64,000 bases of DNA from Mastacembelus armatus (taxonomy: Eukaryota > Chordata > Actinopteri > Synbranchiformes > Mastacembelidae). Location of the stretch: NCBI RefSeq assembly GCF_900324485.2, contig NC_046641.1, positions 7,847,299 through 7,911,298 of the forward strand, in the 5' to 3' direction. The notes beneath the pieces are model-generated. The model searched no databases. It was not told where the DNA came from and worked only from the letters and a program-made list of their open reading frames with translations. A program made the position numbers and the translations under genes. Shown one piece after another: positions 28,425 through 50,200 of this stretch (its first letter is position 1; every line of letters begins with the position of its first letter).

Positions 28425-29137
28425 TTAAGTTAGACATCTCACATGTTGACTGTGAACATCAGTATTGATAAGGGCTTGGTAACACTCCCTACAAAGACTA
28501 ATTTAATGCCAGGCAACCGCAACAAATGGAGAACACAATGCAACCCACCCGAAGGCACTATAAAGGCCAAGGCCTGATGTTGCAGAGGTGATGAGCTACC
28601 CATTATCGCGTCTCTATCAGCAGCATTGAATACTTACCAACAGTTAACTGCAGACTGCACAGCCCAGCTGAACTGAAACCAGGCTTCACTGCAAACACCA
28701 TTTAAATCAGTATTGAAAAGTGATGGCCTTGTTGAGTCATATTCAGACAAAGTCACACACATTTAATTTACTGTCTTTGTTGTGCACTGATGTGGATCTT
28801 TCATTTGATACAAATTTGACAAGAGTGGATGATATTCACTTCTACAGTGGCCTCATATATAGCCAGTAATTGGCTATTACCTTGATAAAAAAAGCCGAAC
28901 AAATCACTCCAAAGCACTTATATGAAGGCGTATAGATTTAAGCCTTAAATTAGGCAATGTCAAAATATAATATGCTATGTCATTAGATAAGCCACTGAAA
29001 CGCTTGCGCCTGAAGGACCTTCAAGGTAAAGGTACAACTATTGTGTGCACAGTATATAAACATAAAAAACAAAGCTTTTCAGGGAGACCATACAATTAAA
29101 GCACTGCTGAATGTCCACTAACACTAACTGGTTATAA

Positions 29138-30886
29138 TCAGGGAAAATGAACAACAGCTTTCAGGTCGTCATTCTCAGCTCTGTGGTCCAGCTGGTTCTG
29201 GAGCCGGATGACCTGCTCCAGCTCTCGGATCTGGCGGTCCGTTTTGTGACTGACGAGTGTGCGGTAAAAGTGTACGGCAAACACAATAAAAACAATTCCA
29301 AATGGTACCATGATGCAGGTGGATGCGATGGCTGCAGCCTCACCAGAACTTATGGTGGTGTTGTTTTTTTCAGTGTTGCTTTTGAGGGGTAAGAACTTCA
29401 CCCAGCACAAGAGCATCACCTCTGTCAGGAAGAGGAGAGTGCCAATGACTGTGGAGAAAGCCCAGGCCAGTTCTATGTGGCGGTGCATGCGCTCATGGGG
29501 AGACTCGTTGACAGAGTTGAGGTTGTGAACATTGCTGACAGCCTCGAGATTCGGTAGGATGCAGGTGCTGATCATTAGGGCAAAGAGGTGAACTGCAACC
29601 AGAACCGTGGTACAGGCACTGAAGGCTATCAGCAGCCCTGGAGGATACTTATGATCCCGCTCCAGCTGTACCTCCACCATGGCAACCTCAGAAAATCAGA
29701 CAGGAAAACATTTACAACACAGTTCAGTGTATTTAAAAAACAAAGGTCTATATTATTCATGTTAATAAGACGATATCTAGGGTTGCATTGATCCTATGGA
29801 TACTGGACTGGGACTGCAATGTAGTAAGGCCGACAGGTTCAGATTACATGTACTGTAATCTGAATGCACTTGTTTCTATAATGGGACTAAGTTAACCACA
29901 GGTGTCTTAGAGGGTACAGATTTCAGAAGATATTTGCACAATGAAAACTGTCTAATAATGGCTGCTCACCCTTCACCACACAGGCTCAATCACATGTAAG
30001 AATAAAAATCTTCTTATGTGTAGTGTTTTATTCCACATTTTATCAAACGAAAGCTTAAATGAAAAAGATCTAAGGTCCATGTGTAGTACCCTATTAATAA
30101 GAACAGGACAACTGCATGATATCCTTCCTCTCTCAGCTGCTGCATACAAATGATACCTAAAGTGTACATCCAAAAGAAGTGAATGATAAAGTAGAAGATG
30201 TGACAAAACTGTTGCGTTTTTATTGTTTGGATTTTTGTTAGACGTTTACAAAATCGGGAACCGCCTATATGCACTGTATATCCAAAAACTGCATGCAATA
30301 TAAAACTTCAATGTGTAAAGAACTAAATCGAGCTGTTTAAGCACAGTATTAGTGCACAGTAGTATAGTTTCACTACTGTTTATATTTAGAGATAAGACAT
30401 TGTTGGTGCATGTTTAAAAAACGGTGTGGGCGCTTCAGCCTTTCTGCGGTCTACTTGTCACAGCGGAAGTTAATCCTGGATTAGTAGGTGGTAAACCGTG
30501 TGAAGTTTGCAGTTTTTTCATTAGTTTTGAACAGAAACAAACACTTGTGTAAAGTCACGGAGAGTAAACGGACAGCTTGTGTTTTGTCAACACTTCTTAG
30601 GGAAATAAAGCGGTGGTTAGTGATAAATTAGCCCCGTGAGGGCACAGCCCTTGAAAACAATGATCTGCGTCACATATTTATCTAGCTACGGTTCATGCTC
30701 ACGGCCTGTGCGCGTCCGTGCAGCCTCATCCTCAGACCACTACCAGGGACCAGGACGTCAAGGCGAACTTACCATGGCGAAGCCCGACAACAGAGCTGAG
30801 GTCCGGCTGGTGGCTTTTAGTTTGGCTCGACTCAAATACAGTTTTCTCCATGACAGAGCCTGCATGGAGTGCTCGTTCAGACTCAT
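29138..30886 (-). CDS. orai1: Orai1 store-operated calcium channel subunit, 2 exons
   Basis: The pore subunit of the plasma-membrane CRAC channel, opened by STIM1 after ER calcium depletion. Exon 1 is 30886-30773 (38 aa) and exon 2 is 29686-29138, giving 220 residues. The exon junction falls at GFAM|VAMVEV, as in human. The start MSLNEHSM equals human Met64 (the ORAI1-beta start), and an in-frame TGA lies 15 nt upstream, so the proline/arginine-rich N-terminal extension is absent. Functional residues are present at human minus 63: Trp13 (W76), Lys22 (K85), Arg28 (R91) and the selectivity-filter Glu43 (E106). The outer acidic ring is altered: human D110/D112/D114 are Glu47/Asp49/Lys51. An NNTT sequon lies in the second extracellular loop, and the C-terminal helix for STIM1 is kept ([14 protein letters not shown]). 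An antisense open frame covers exon 1 and is not a gene. Confidence 0.96.
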
Positions 30887-32379
30887 TACTAAGTCCTGTC
30901 GTCAGGTAACTTTGTTTTTAAATACTCAGCTTTAACCTGGGTGGACTCACAGGAGGGTACGAGATGAAAAGTCCACTCAAAAAAAATTATTTCCAATTAA
31001 AAATACTAAAAAATACTAGAGACAGAGTTACTGTGAAGTATGTCTAAACTTTGCTGCAACAGCTGACCGCCTGTCAGTCTAGCAGGAAACACAAGATACC
31101 CACAATCCAATGCTGTTCACAGGCGCTGCAGCAGGTCGCCACCTTGTGCCAGAAAAAGACCGTGTGTGTAGTGTGCGTGCGTGTGTGTCACGAAGCTGAA
31201 TAAGTTTTCCCTTTAAATATATAGTATCTTCAACCTATAGAGCAGAACAGGGACAGATGAACTTCAGCACTGAAAAGTAACACTTGGCTCTGAAAACAAA
31301 ATCAGAAGTAAAGTCAAAGCTGCTTATTAAACTGAAACATGGAGTTATACTGACATATAACATAAGGCTTTTCCAATTATATCGTCAAACTCAGGCCATC
31401 TGAGTACATTTTGTTTACTGTGATATTGCAGTCAATTAATGTAATATTGTCTATAGCTGGAAAATTACGTCAAAACTACAGTGTCCAGGAAATTATTTTA
31501 AAAAGACTTTTTTTTTTTTATGAAACTACATGTTGGTTCCCTGTTATTAAATAAAGCTGATGAGGACTTCAAGTCTGTAAGAGCAAGGAGAAAGCATTAA
31601 ATTCAGCTGTAAGGTGTCATGTTAAATGTTAGGAAACAGCAGGCTGGTAGGACCCAATCAGAGACACACAAGCAGGCAGACAGATTCAGAGCAATGGAAC
31701 TTTAATTTAAACAAAGGCAAACACACTTTCTCTAAGTCCAGAAAACAACGTCAGACGGGTAGAATAGGAGGTGAAATCATAATGAATGAAGGGCTGAAAG
31801 CAAGCTGGCAAGAAACTATGAAAGGAAAAAGTTCAGGGTAATTCAGTTCAAGCCAGTTTGACTCATTTTATTTGTATTGTGCCAAATCACAATAAAACCA
31901 TCTCAAGACACTTTATTCTCACTATCATACCAGAAAGTTGTCCAGTTCTACAAAGTCCATATTGTTTGCTGCACACCACAGCCAGCTTGATATGCGGCTA
32001 AATGCTGATCCAGTTGGTGGTGATAATGCTTATAGTTTGCCAACCACCAAAAAAAGTGAATAATACTAATAACAATAATTATAATAAGAAGGAGGAGGAA
32101 TGTGTTAAAACATAACATTACTGGGGAGAAACTATGGAGTCCAATAATGTTTTGGCAAAGTTACACACTGACATTTATACTTAGCCAGCAGCTTCAAACA
32201 GGACTCCATGTGCTTTTGACTATGGTCACTGGACTATCTATGTTTCTGACTTTGGAGCTGCCAATTGTATAAGTCGGTTTCTTAGACGGTGTGTCGGTTA
32301 GAAACGTGAACTGGCAGGTGATGGATGTTTCCCTCAGATTGTCACCTGAGGTTGATCTCCCTGCTGCTGGGGAGCTGCA

Positions 32380-32700
32380 AGCTACAACACCTGAGATTAT
32401 GAAACCAGACAGCACCAGGATACAGCCTCCAACATCTAAGATCACAGAACCAGACAGCACCAGACGAAAGTCTACAACATATACGGCCCCAGGACTAGAG
32501 AAGACCAGGGCACAGCCAACAACCTCAAGGTCCCAGAACCAAAAATTTCAAGACATGGCCTAGAAAAAATAAAGTCAAAGCACACCAGAGGACAGCCAAC
32601 AATATCAACAATAAGATACAGCCTACAACATGTGAGGCCTCAGGACTAGAGACGACCAGGACACAGCATAAAACACCTAAGGTCCAGGAACCAGATAAGA
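32380..32700. repeat. Degenerate minisatellite, unit about 45-50 bp
   Basis: Recurring phrases such as ACAACATCTAAGATC, GAACCAGACAGCACCAG and CCAGGACTAGAGA-GACCAGG follow one another with drift. An open frame over part of it is a by-product of the repeat; no protein family is recognised. Confidence 0.6.
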
Positions 32701-33110
32701 AAAGAGAATGAGCTATTGCACCAGAGACAGAAGGACCACCTTTAGACTTGAACACAGATAAGTTAAAGAAAGTCCTGGATAAAAGCAATAAAATTCTGAT
32801 TTGACACAAGCAAGTTAGGCCCTAGGGACACTTTTGAAAATAAATATATCGATCTGGCACTATAATGCCATCTAGTGGAAAGGAGTCAATGGAAATCTGA
32901 CTCATCTACAAAAACAGCTTAATGAATTTTCAAGTTACATTTCTGTGGATAAAATGGATTAAAATGAATGAAGGTTTAGTGGTACAAATAAAGATTCTTC
33001 AGTTTGAATTTCTGGATGGTATATTAATAGAATATAGTAAATTAGTCACTAAAGGGTATGGGTTAAGTTAGGTATGGTGAAAGAAATGGGTAATATATGC
33101 ATGCAATATA

Positions 33111-33497
33111 CAGTGGGTACGGAAAGTATTCAGACCCCTTTAAATTTTTCACTCTTTGTGTCATTGCTGCCATTTGCCAAAATCAAAAAAGTTCATTTTA
33201 TTTCTCATTAATGTACACTCAGCAACCCAACTTGACAGAAAAAACCAGAAATGTAGAAATTTTTGCAAATTTATTAAAAAAGAAAAACTGAAATATCACA
33301 TGGTCATAAGTATTCAGACCCTTTGCAGTGACACTCATATTTAACTCACATGCTGTCCATTTCTTCTGATCCTCCTTGAGATGGTTCTGCTCCTTCATTG
33401 GAAGGAATAAAATGAACTTTTTTGATTTTGGCAAATGGCTGCAATGACACAAAGAGTGAAAAATTTAAAGGGGTCTGAATACTTTCCGTACCCACTG
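33111..33497. mobile_element. Tc1/mariner-type MITE, 387 bp
   Basis: Ends CAGTGGGTACGG and CCGTACCCACTG are exact inverses and are flanked by TA on both sides, the Tc1/mariner target duplication. The inverted similarity extends about 95 bp inward. An internal phrase ATAAGTATTCAGACCC repeats part of the terminal sequence. It has no transposase, so it is an internally deleted copy. Confidence 0.9.
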
Positions 33498-35199
33498 TAT
33501 ATGGGAATGGTGTTTATTTATATGTTTGAAAAAAATATAATAAAACAATGATAAAAGTGATCAAATCCATGCAATTATTAATTGCACCATAGTGGTGATA
33601 TTTATTTTAAAGAATAAATGTGATAATATATTGATGTAAATATGACTATATTGTTGTTACTATAGCTATGTAATGTTGACAGCTGTGTCTCAAAATGTGT
33701 AGTACTGTAGTACATTGGCACTAAAAAGATTTACTGCTTATGGTCACTTGTTTTGCTAATTCTGTGATTTTATTAATTTCACTGAATTGGTAAGATCACT
33801 ACGTCAAAAATTGCTGTAACCACTTTAGACTTAAAATGATCAAAAACTATGACAGTACATGATTTCTCTCAGATAAGAGGCATATTAACTACCCCCTTAA
33901 TGTAGATGAGTATATTATGAGAATCACGGTGTAGCTGTGAACAGCATAGTAGTCTATGCTGTATTAAATAAAGCAAGAATGGCTGATAATGCCAAATAGG
34001 AGCATTAGACAGATTGGCACTTTTATTACCCGGAATATAATTTACTGGACGATTCTCCTTTATTTTTTTTTTACCCAAACTTTAATAGTGGGCCTTGAAA
34101 TGTTACAAAATTGAAGTCTTTAGGGGAAAAAAATACATTTCATTTTATTGTCTGCTTATCATATGCTCATCCTTCATACTGCCACTGGATGACGCCAAAG
34201 GCATTTTCAAGGCTTAACAGAGTGGCTTTTACATGATCAACAATTTAATCACTAGCATTATATCATACAGTCATATGTATCTGTGTGTACTTGAGGACAC
34301 TGAATGTGGCCTGTAGCAATGAGGTTGAAGTGCTGACTCCCAACTTTAGTCTAAGGACGTTCATAAACATCAAAATGAACAACGTAGCATAAGTGTGTAA
34401 ATTGTACACGTTTGCGTAAAATGTATTGGATAAATAAAGTCATTACGTTTATTGTCAAATCTCGTGTAATCATGAGGCCTGTGACTCACAGACACTTGAA
34501 ATATTTGTGGTACTGTATTACAGCCTCACTCACTGCGTTCTCGTTTTTAGCTGCGTACCTTTTGTTTGGCCTCACCTGAAACACCTGCTCAGGTGTTATT
34601 AGGTCAGATTACTGACTTTCTTCTAGACAGACCGGATAGCAGTGGCAAATGATGGCTGGATGGATGGATGTACTCGCTTGGCCAGCCAGAAATCACTAGG
34701 CCGACTGCTCACTACCATATACCCTAACATGTAGAAAATAAGAATAATTATTATGTAAACGTATTTAAAATTGTGTCACGGTGGTATAAACCCATTAGAA
34801 ACCTATTAAGCAGCGAAGATAAAGATGCTAAATAAATCAAATTAAGTTCTAAAGTCACGCGTTACCACAAAAACAAAGACGGACGTCTGCAGCAGTGAAC
34901 CGTCTTGTATTTCCTGTTTATCTTCGCAACCTGTTGCATCGGTAATGCGTTCATGTCACACGTTACTTGCCCACGCATTATATTTGGCAAAGTTAACACT
35001 ATTTAGTGCCAAAGCTTTTAAAAAATATCTTACTATTTTTATCATATTTTACAGTTTTCCATACACTTGTATATTTAATAGTACAAGGCCATTACTTCCT
35101 CCACGTTTTTATACCGACTTGTTTGTGGTTGCCCTGAATGTTGGGTGACGACTGAATAGACAGGAAGCTATATTTCCTCATCGCCGGTGAACGCAGCAC

Positions 35200-35281
35200 G
35201 ATGAGGGGGCGTGGCCTGGGCTGGAGGCTCGTTCGGCCATGTTAGTTTCCTCAGCTCTTGACGGACGATGAGAGAGGAGCC
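35200..35281 (+). promoter_or_regulatory. kdm2b: kdm2b promoter-proximal / 5' UTR
   Basis: A GC-rich leader with GGGGGCGTGGCC (an Sp/KLF-type box) at about 35206-35217 and a GCCATGTT (YY1-like) motif at about 35236, then a GAGCC-ATGG start context. This places a promoter directly before the short-form first exon. Confidence 0.45.
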
Positions 35282-43715
<8,434 letters not shown>

Positions 43716-46700
43716 TTCCCAGCGGGACAAAAAAATGATCGAGAGACTGTCTTTGCACTTAACGGAATTTTTTTTTTTTTTTTTTTTTTTTAAAACTGTT
43801 CCACATGGTAAGTCTTTGAATCAGTGTTGTTGCAAACAAGCTGAAACCTGAGACTGAGCTCTGGATGGAGATCTTAGATGGACTCAAATGTAAAATGAGG
43901 AAGCATTCACTGGATAGATAAAGAGGAAATGGCATGCATGTATTTGTGTTAAGATTGTACTTTTATAAAGATGTGCTCGTAATTGACTGTTGAGTTGTTT
44001 ATTTTTATTCTTTAAATATTTGAAAACAGTATTTTTATACAGACATCATTTCATGAGTTTACAGTGTCTCAGGAGCTCAGTGTCACACAGAGACGAAACG
44101 GTATGTGAGCCGAAAAGCGTTTTCATCCCCACTTTTACCTTCATACCAGTGTCTCTTATGTGCCAAAATCTGTATTAAACTTCAGTACGAGACAAAAAAT
44201 GTACAGTTATATCTGGCTAAGTTATTGTAAATACTACCTGAATGTTTAGAATGTATTTCAAGAATAACACAGCCAACTTCATATTCTTGTTACAGCCTCA
44301 TATCTTCAGATACCTTTTTAATGAACTGTTCAATGTGTTTGGAGTTTTCATTGACATAACATTTTTTATTATTTTTTTTTTTAATTACTATGATTATTAT
44401 TATTATTACAGGTTGTATTTATTAATTCCCCCAAATATGGGTGGTTTGAGCCAGGTGCAGCACCCAGGTGGTGGGATTGAACACCCAAAAGCCAAAGTCA
44501 AGTGACATTACCACTGACTTTCTATAATGCAGTTATCCACACATGTGGCTTTTCTATACAGGTTTATATTAGGAACTAATTAAGACCTTTGCAAATCTAT
44601 CATTTGCATATACATAAGATATCCATACAGTAGGTGTTGTTTGTAATTTGGGTGTTTTGCTGTAATCTGATGTCACCTCAGGTGAATGTGATCATGTTTA
44701 TATGTGTAAATCCAAAAAGTATGTGCTAATATGCATTAAAAGTTTCACTTGTACAGTCATTGAGTTTTCTGTTTTCTTTGCCATATTCTGACAGAACTGA
44801 CCAATACCAGGTTGACTTGCTCTCTGAAGCAGGGGTCATGTGGCTCCAAACGGTTGGAGCTTGTACCTCTTAAAATGAGCCAATGTCTGCCACATGATGG
44901 ATCCCACTGACCTTGTTGATCCCCTCACTTTTCCTCCAGCTTCACCAGCATGTCGCCGTCACTGGTTCTGTGATTTTTTTTAAAAATAAAAACAGACTGA
45001 CATGCAACATGTCCATATTTCTTTTAGCACAAACTCAACTTTCAACATTGTGTCAATGTAAAGTCAAAAGTGTAATACGTCCAGTACTTTGAACGAGCCA
45101 TATCAACTAATTCCTCTGGAACATGTCACGTGTCTGCAACTGGACTTTTAATGCAGGGTATGATTTTTTTTTTTTCATTACAAACATAAGTTTCTATAGC
45201 ACTTGTCCCTTTAATATAGGTAAAAGATTAACTTAGTTAATGCATTCACTCCTTTTTTGTCTGTTAAATATCAGAAACATGATGTCCCAAGATAAAACTT
45301 AACTGTTTTGTCCAATTAACAGATCAAAGCCCCCAAAAATTAGTCAATGTTGTCCCAATGTTTTTGCCTTAACATAACTTCAAACAAGTATTCTATAGCT
45401 GATAAGAAATCTCTACATTAATTGATTGCACAAAAGTATTGATTATTTTACCAATGAAATGGTCTTCCACCAAAACATCACAGACACAGTTTGTGATGCA
45501 TGAGTGTACAAAAACACACTTTAATTAAAACCTTTAATTACCAAAATAACAAGTTCAACATTCCCAAATTCACAGACCAAACCTTGCACACAATTACACC
45601 CTCTCCAAAGGAAAAGTGCAATCTGCTCAGCTACTGTTCATGATTGTAAGGGACAGCAGCAATGTCGACTTTGTGTGGGTGCAGTATGGAGCTACTTCAA
45701 AATGAGCAGGATTAGGGGAAAAGAATACCAAACCAAACTGAGTTTGACAGGTGGAGAAGATGGGGGATATAACATAAGTAGTGCCATAAGGCTTCTTGTC
45801 ATGCTCTGGTTCAACAGGGACAGGGAGTTCAGGCAAATCTATGCAGATTCAACACATTTCAAACCACCTGGCAGGAAAATAACAAACTACCCCAATCAAA
45901 GGGACATTTCAATGATCTGATAGTTACACAATTTAAATGGAAAAAAATAGATATATACATCTCATATGGATCAATATATGCAAATGTACATTAGTAAGTT
46001 GTTATTTCTATATACTTTCTATACCACAGGTTTCAGCAAACTTTTCACTATATCTTTGAATAGTTAGTTCAATACATTACTCCTACATGAGAGGGAATCA
46101 AAGTATTAAGACACTTCATTCCACTCCCAACGATATACAACAATGAGAAAAATTAAAAACATTCATTGTTTCACATCCACAGTTCAGCTGGAAAATAGGG
46201 AAGATGTTTGGATGAGTTAGCACCGGTTTTTGTCTTTTGTCTCCACTAAAATGCTGAGAGAGGTGACAGCGGAGATTAGCTATTGCTGTAATGACAGACT
46301 TTGTTCATTTTAATGTGTAATGCTTTGCAATAACTGCTTCTATAACAAAATAAGCAAATTAAGTTAAAATGAAGAATGCAACAACTTCATCTTAAATCGC
46401 CAGTATTGATCACCACCCTTGAATTCTTGAGTCACAATGGCTGAGCACCTGCTCATTTGTAGGCTGAGTAACACTACACTTGAAATTATACAAAAAGAAC
46501 AGTGATTTCTAATTAGCTTTTTCCACTGACCTAAAAAAAGTTCAGTCAAGTTCAGACAATAATAAAGTGAATTCACTCTAGCTCTGCCAGTGGGGTTGTG
46601 AGCAGTGGTACAGTGTCAATGTGCTGAAGAATCAACAGACACACTGGCCCACCCATTAGAGGGGGGAAAATGGGTGAGAATCATAAGGATAATGACCCAT

Positions 46701-46754
46701 TATTTAGTTCCTAGTTCACGTACCCTTTCTCTCTCTCATTCTACTGTGGACAGG

Positions 46755-46800
<46 letters not shown>

Positions 46801-47259
46801 CTCCTCTGTGTTACTAAGATACGTCACTTGCAGCAGTTGTAAGGAGAGGTGCTCTAAAGAGGACTCAGCAGAGCCAAGCACCAGCTACACTTCACAGGCA
46901 GATCAGAGGCTGAGGAATTGCGTTGAACAAAGCTGCACATGGCTGCGTGCCACACATTCTTTGTGTTGAAAATTTGTAAGAAAAGCAAATGTAGGAATGA
47001 CCACACAGAGATATGTTTACTTGCCTCTGAGTCACAAGGAGTACAATCCTATGCTCTGCCCACTGGTGAAACCAGAGTCCAATTCTTCAGAAAAACACAT
47101 TTCTTATAACATTTCACTGTGCAAATAAAGTGAGAATTTAGGGAGTAGAAACATGGAACATCACAAAATAAGTCTTTATGAGCTGCATGGTGGAGTTAAG
47201 GTACAGTCTCAGTTTGGGCCGCTGCCCTGAAGCAGGTGCTGTGGTGTTGCAAAGGTGCA
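43716..47259. other. kdm2b and rnf34 convergent 3' regions
   Basis: Probable 3' UTRs of both genes, with a T-rich run at 43769-43791 and several candidate poly(A) hexamers for kdm2b (for example ATTAAA near 44173 and AATAAA near 44984). A TG microsatellite lies at 46755-46800. No further gene was recognised. Confidence 0.55.
46755..46800. repeat. (TG)n microsatellite
   Basis: A TG tract of about 17-18 units ending in GCGCGCGTGT. Confidence 0.95.
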
Positions 47260-50200
47260 TTAGGACTTGAAAACGTGTACGGCTCTCACGACATACTGCC
47301 TGCAGATCGGGCACTCGCTCATCCTCTTACCACACTTGGTGCAGGTGACCATGTGGCCGCATTCCAGGAGAACACAGTCGATCATGGCGTCCATACAGAT
47401 CCTGCAGAGGTTCTCGTCGTGGATTGTCAGTGGGCCCTTCTCACCGTCTGCAAGACGAAGGGTAAGACAATTGGAAACGTTAAGAAACAATGCAAAAAAC
47501 AAAATACTCTGCAGCTTAAGCAAACCCTTTATCTTATCCAGTGTATCTTATCTTGGGAAAGTCATGTTTACAATCGCCTGAAAAATTACAATGCCTGTTA
47601 TGGCTATGTGTCAAGATATTTCCATGACAACCACACTGGAAACGTGCCGTTAAGGGAATGACTATACATGGCTAAAATGCTCCTCAGTATAATTAGCTTT
47701 CCATATCAAGCACATGAAGAGATGACCAATGGAAACTGATCGCATGGTGGACCAATGTCCCATGTGAATGACAAATGTAACTGAACTATTACAAAAAAAT
47801 GAACATTCATTCTTATTCACAGTGAATGCGATTCAACCAGAGGGTCACATATGAGGATTTCACAAAACAGAAAAGTTGCATCATGTTTGGGTACAGGTTC
47901 ACAGTAAATTCAGATGTGGTGGTGGTGATGTTAGACTTTGTACAATGGAGTGATGAGCCACAGGAGGTATGTGTGACTGCAGCAGTGACGTGCAAGAAAT
48001 CCACAAGCCTTACCTCCAATGGCACCGTTGCAGACAGGAGGGGGGAAGGCCACCACTTTAGTGTGGAAGGAGTGAAGCAAGCAAGAGACATTACATCATG
48101 ACTCTGAATGGGTAAACTCACTTGAATGAGTCTGCCCATGTTTAGAAGTGAGCTGTGTAGGTACTGCAAATTATCATTACTCAACTGGTGTAATGTAATC
48201 AGAAGCAACAAAGATATTAGGTTATTCAGGTTAAAAACAGGATGTGGCTCTTAACATCTAGAACAGTGCAAACAGATGCATGTCAGCTTACCTGTGGTTA
48301 CAGTACTGCTCACATTTTCCACTGCAAAACAGAAATCAGACTCAGCGCAGAAAAAGTACCGGGCAGGGGTCAATATTTCAATTAAAACTAACACTATATG
48401 AGATCTTTTATTCAAAAACAAATTAAATGAAGTATGATGATTCATAATTATCAACTAATAAATAATGCAAAAAAAACTGCCAACAGCATTATCAAGCACA
48501 GTATTTACACAGTGACTAAATTAAAACCCACATGATTTCCTGTTCTCCTCGGTCTCTCTGTACAGTCTGCTGACACGCTCCACCAGCTCCCACTTCTCGC
48601 AGCACCCTGAATAGTTGACAAAGTTCCTGGCCAGGATTTCCTTCAACTGCCTGACAGACAGGCCCTCGATGTCCCTCAAGCTGGAGATGTCTGAGAGAGA
48701 TGCTCTCGCCCGCCGACGCGTCTGAGGGCTCACCTATACATTAACATTATAAATTGGAATGAGCACTAAAATTACACTTTATTAAAAAGTATATTATACT
48801 TTGTGTTTTCCTCGTTTTGTTTTTTATGACTTTATCCTGCTTGTTCAGAATTCACTGCTTTTCTTTATCACTGCTTATTTTTTGCAAAAACCCCTTTTTG
48901 ACTTTAATTTGAACATCTGAAGCATAATGCGTTCCGCAGTTTGCAAGATATAGCAATTTTTGCAGCAGGGGGTTTTTTAAAAAATTGTGCTTAGCTAAAT
49001 ATGTGTGATAAAGAATCTATGGCCAATAAACTGTTTTTTGTTTTTTTTCAATTCAGATTCTGCCCATAAATGTTAAGAATTATGCATGGGCTTCCCTGCA
49101 TGCCAAAAACACTAAATTAAATATAATGCTGCTTCAATTAAATATCAATATGAAACATATTTGTAATGTAATTGTCAATACTTCACAGAGTCACAGATCA
49201 CCTCAGGAGTGTGTTCACTGGGGTCCAGGTTGAGAAGAGTCTCTGATGTGGCGTCACCTATGTCCTGCAACACAGCAACAACAACAAACATGAGCATGCA
49301 CTAAACGCACAGAACAAGCCAGTTAACTGAGGATTAGGATTAGACACCTCTGCAGCCAGCCCATTGATTCCTTAGCAAAACAATACTTCATACCTTCCAT
49401 TCATAGAAAGGCTTAGTGCTCCCTAAGCAGGCCAAGTGCAAGTATTTATAGTGGATCCTCTCTCCTTGGAGCTCAGATCCCTTTTCAGTGCTAGTTGTGG
49501 TACTTCATATTCTCTTTTTTTTTTTCTTTTATCTCTTTGCTTTCTGGAATCCTGATCACTTTCTTTTTTTTACAGTTTACTACAAACCCCAGAAAAGCCA
49601 GGATGAAATAAGGAACAATAAACCTTGCTTCAACACTTTGTTTCTATATTTGTCTATGGCGTCATGTCAAGTGGTTCCCATAGACTATTTATGGCAGCTC
49701 AACAAATAGTCTCCCTGGAATGATGTACTAACATTTCCATAAATTACATAAAGACGTGGAAAAACACTAAATCTGGACTCTTCAGAAATGTAACCTTTGT
49801 ACCCCTAGACCAGCTTTCACCTGTCATGTTATTAAAAAAACAAAACAAAACAAGAAAGGTCATATAATGACACGATAAAACATTGTGACTAGAAGTTAAG
49901 CTTCTGTGTTTCAGCAGGTAAATACATGGATCTTGAATATTTTAAAGCTGGTTCTGACCTGGTTGTTATCAGAACTATCACTCCTGCTGAGTGGTTCCTC
50001 ATGAGAGGCGACAAAAGCAGACAGCTCAGAGGCAGATTGTGTGGTAGAAGGGGTCGGTGTATACAGGGAACGTGAATGGAGACTGCCTGTGTCTTGGTCC
50101 TCCTCTTCCTCGATGCCTTGGTGACAGAGCACCAAGTCTACCAGGTCTTCCTTTTCCCTGCAGGTATCGGTGGGGATGTTACGAAGCAGCAAGTATTGAC

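Larger units (their letters stand above)
26280..29137. other. Region between the rhof relic and orai1, including probable orai1 3' UTR
   Basis: AT-rich sequence. It contains a dispersed-repeat copy (26394-26532) and a piggyBac-type MITE (28192-28424). The part next to orai1 is probably its 3' UTR. No morn3 or tmem120b coding remnant, expected here from the human order, was recognised. Confidence 0.55.
30887..35281. other. Head-to-head interval between orai1 and kdm2b
   Basis: Contains both promoters and several repeats: a fragment of dispersed repeat around 31860-31930 (GCCAAATCACAATAAAACC), a degenerate minisatellite (32380-32700), a Tc1-like MITE (33111-33497) and a short (TGGA)n near 34662. 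No exon encoding any part of a JmjC domain was seen, although this is where the long kdm2b form would need them. Confidence 0.6.

Noticed and set aside
30636-30935. Plus-strand open frame with a good donor ([12 protein letters not shown]...)
   Set aside because: It is the exact antisense of orai1 exon 1; the minus strand matches Orai1 residue for residue.
32291-32563. 90-codon plus-strand frame
   Set aside because: It lies in a degenerate minisatellite and shows no recognised domain.
33097-33452. Open frames of 60-77 codons on both strands
   Set aside because: They lie inside the Tc1-like MITE and mirror one another through its inverted ends.
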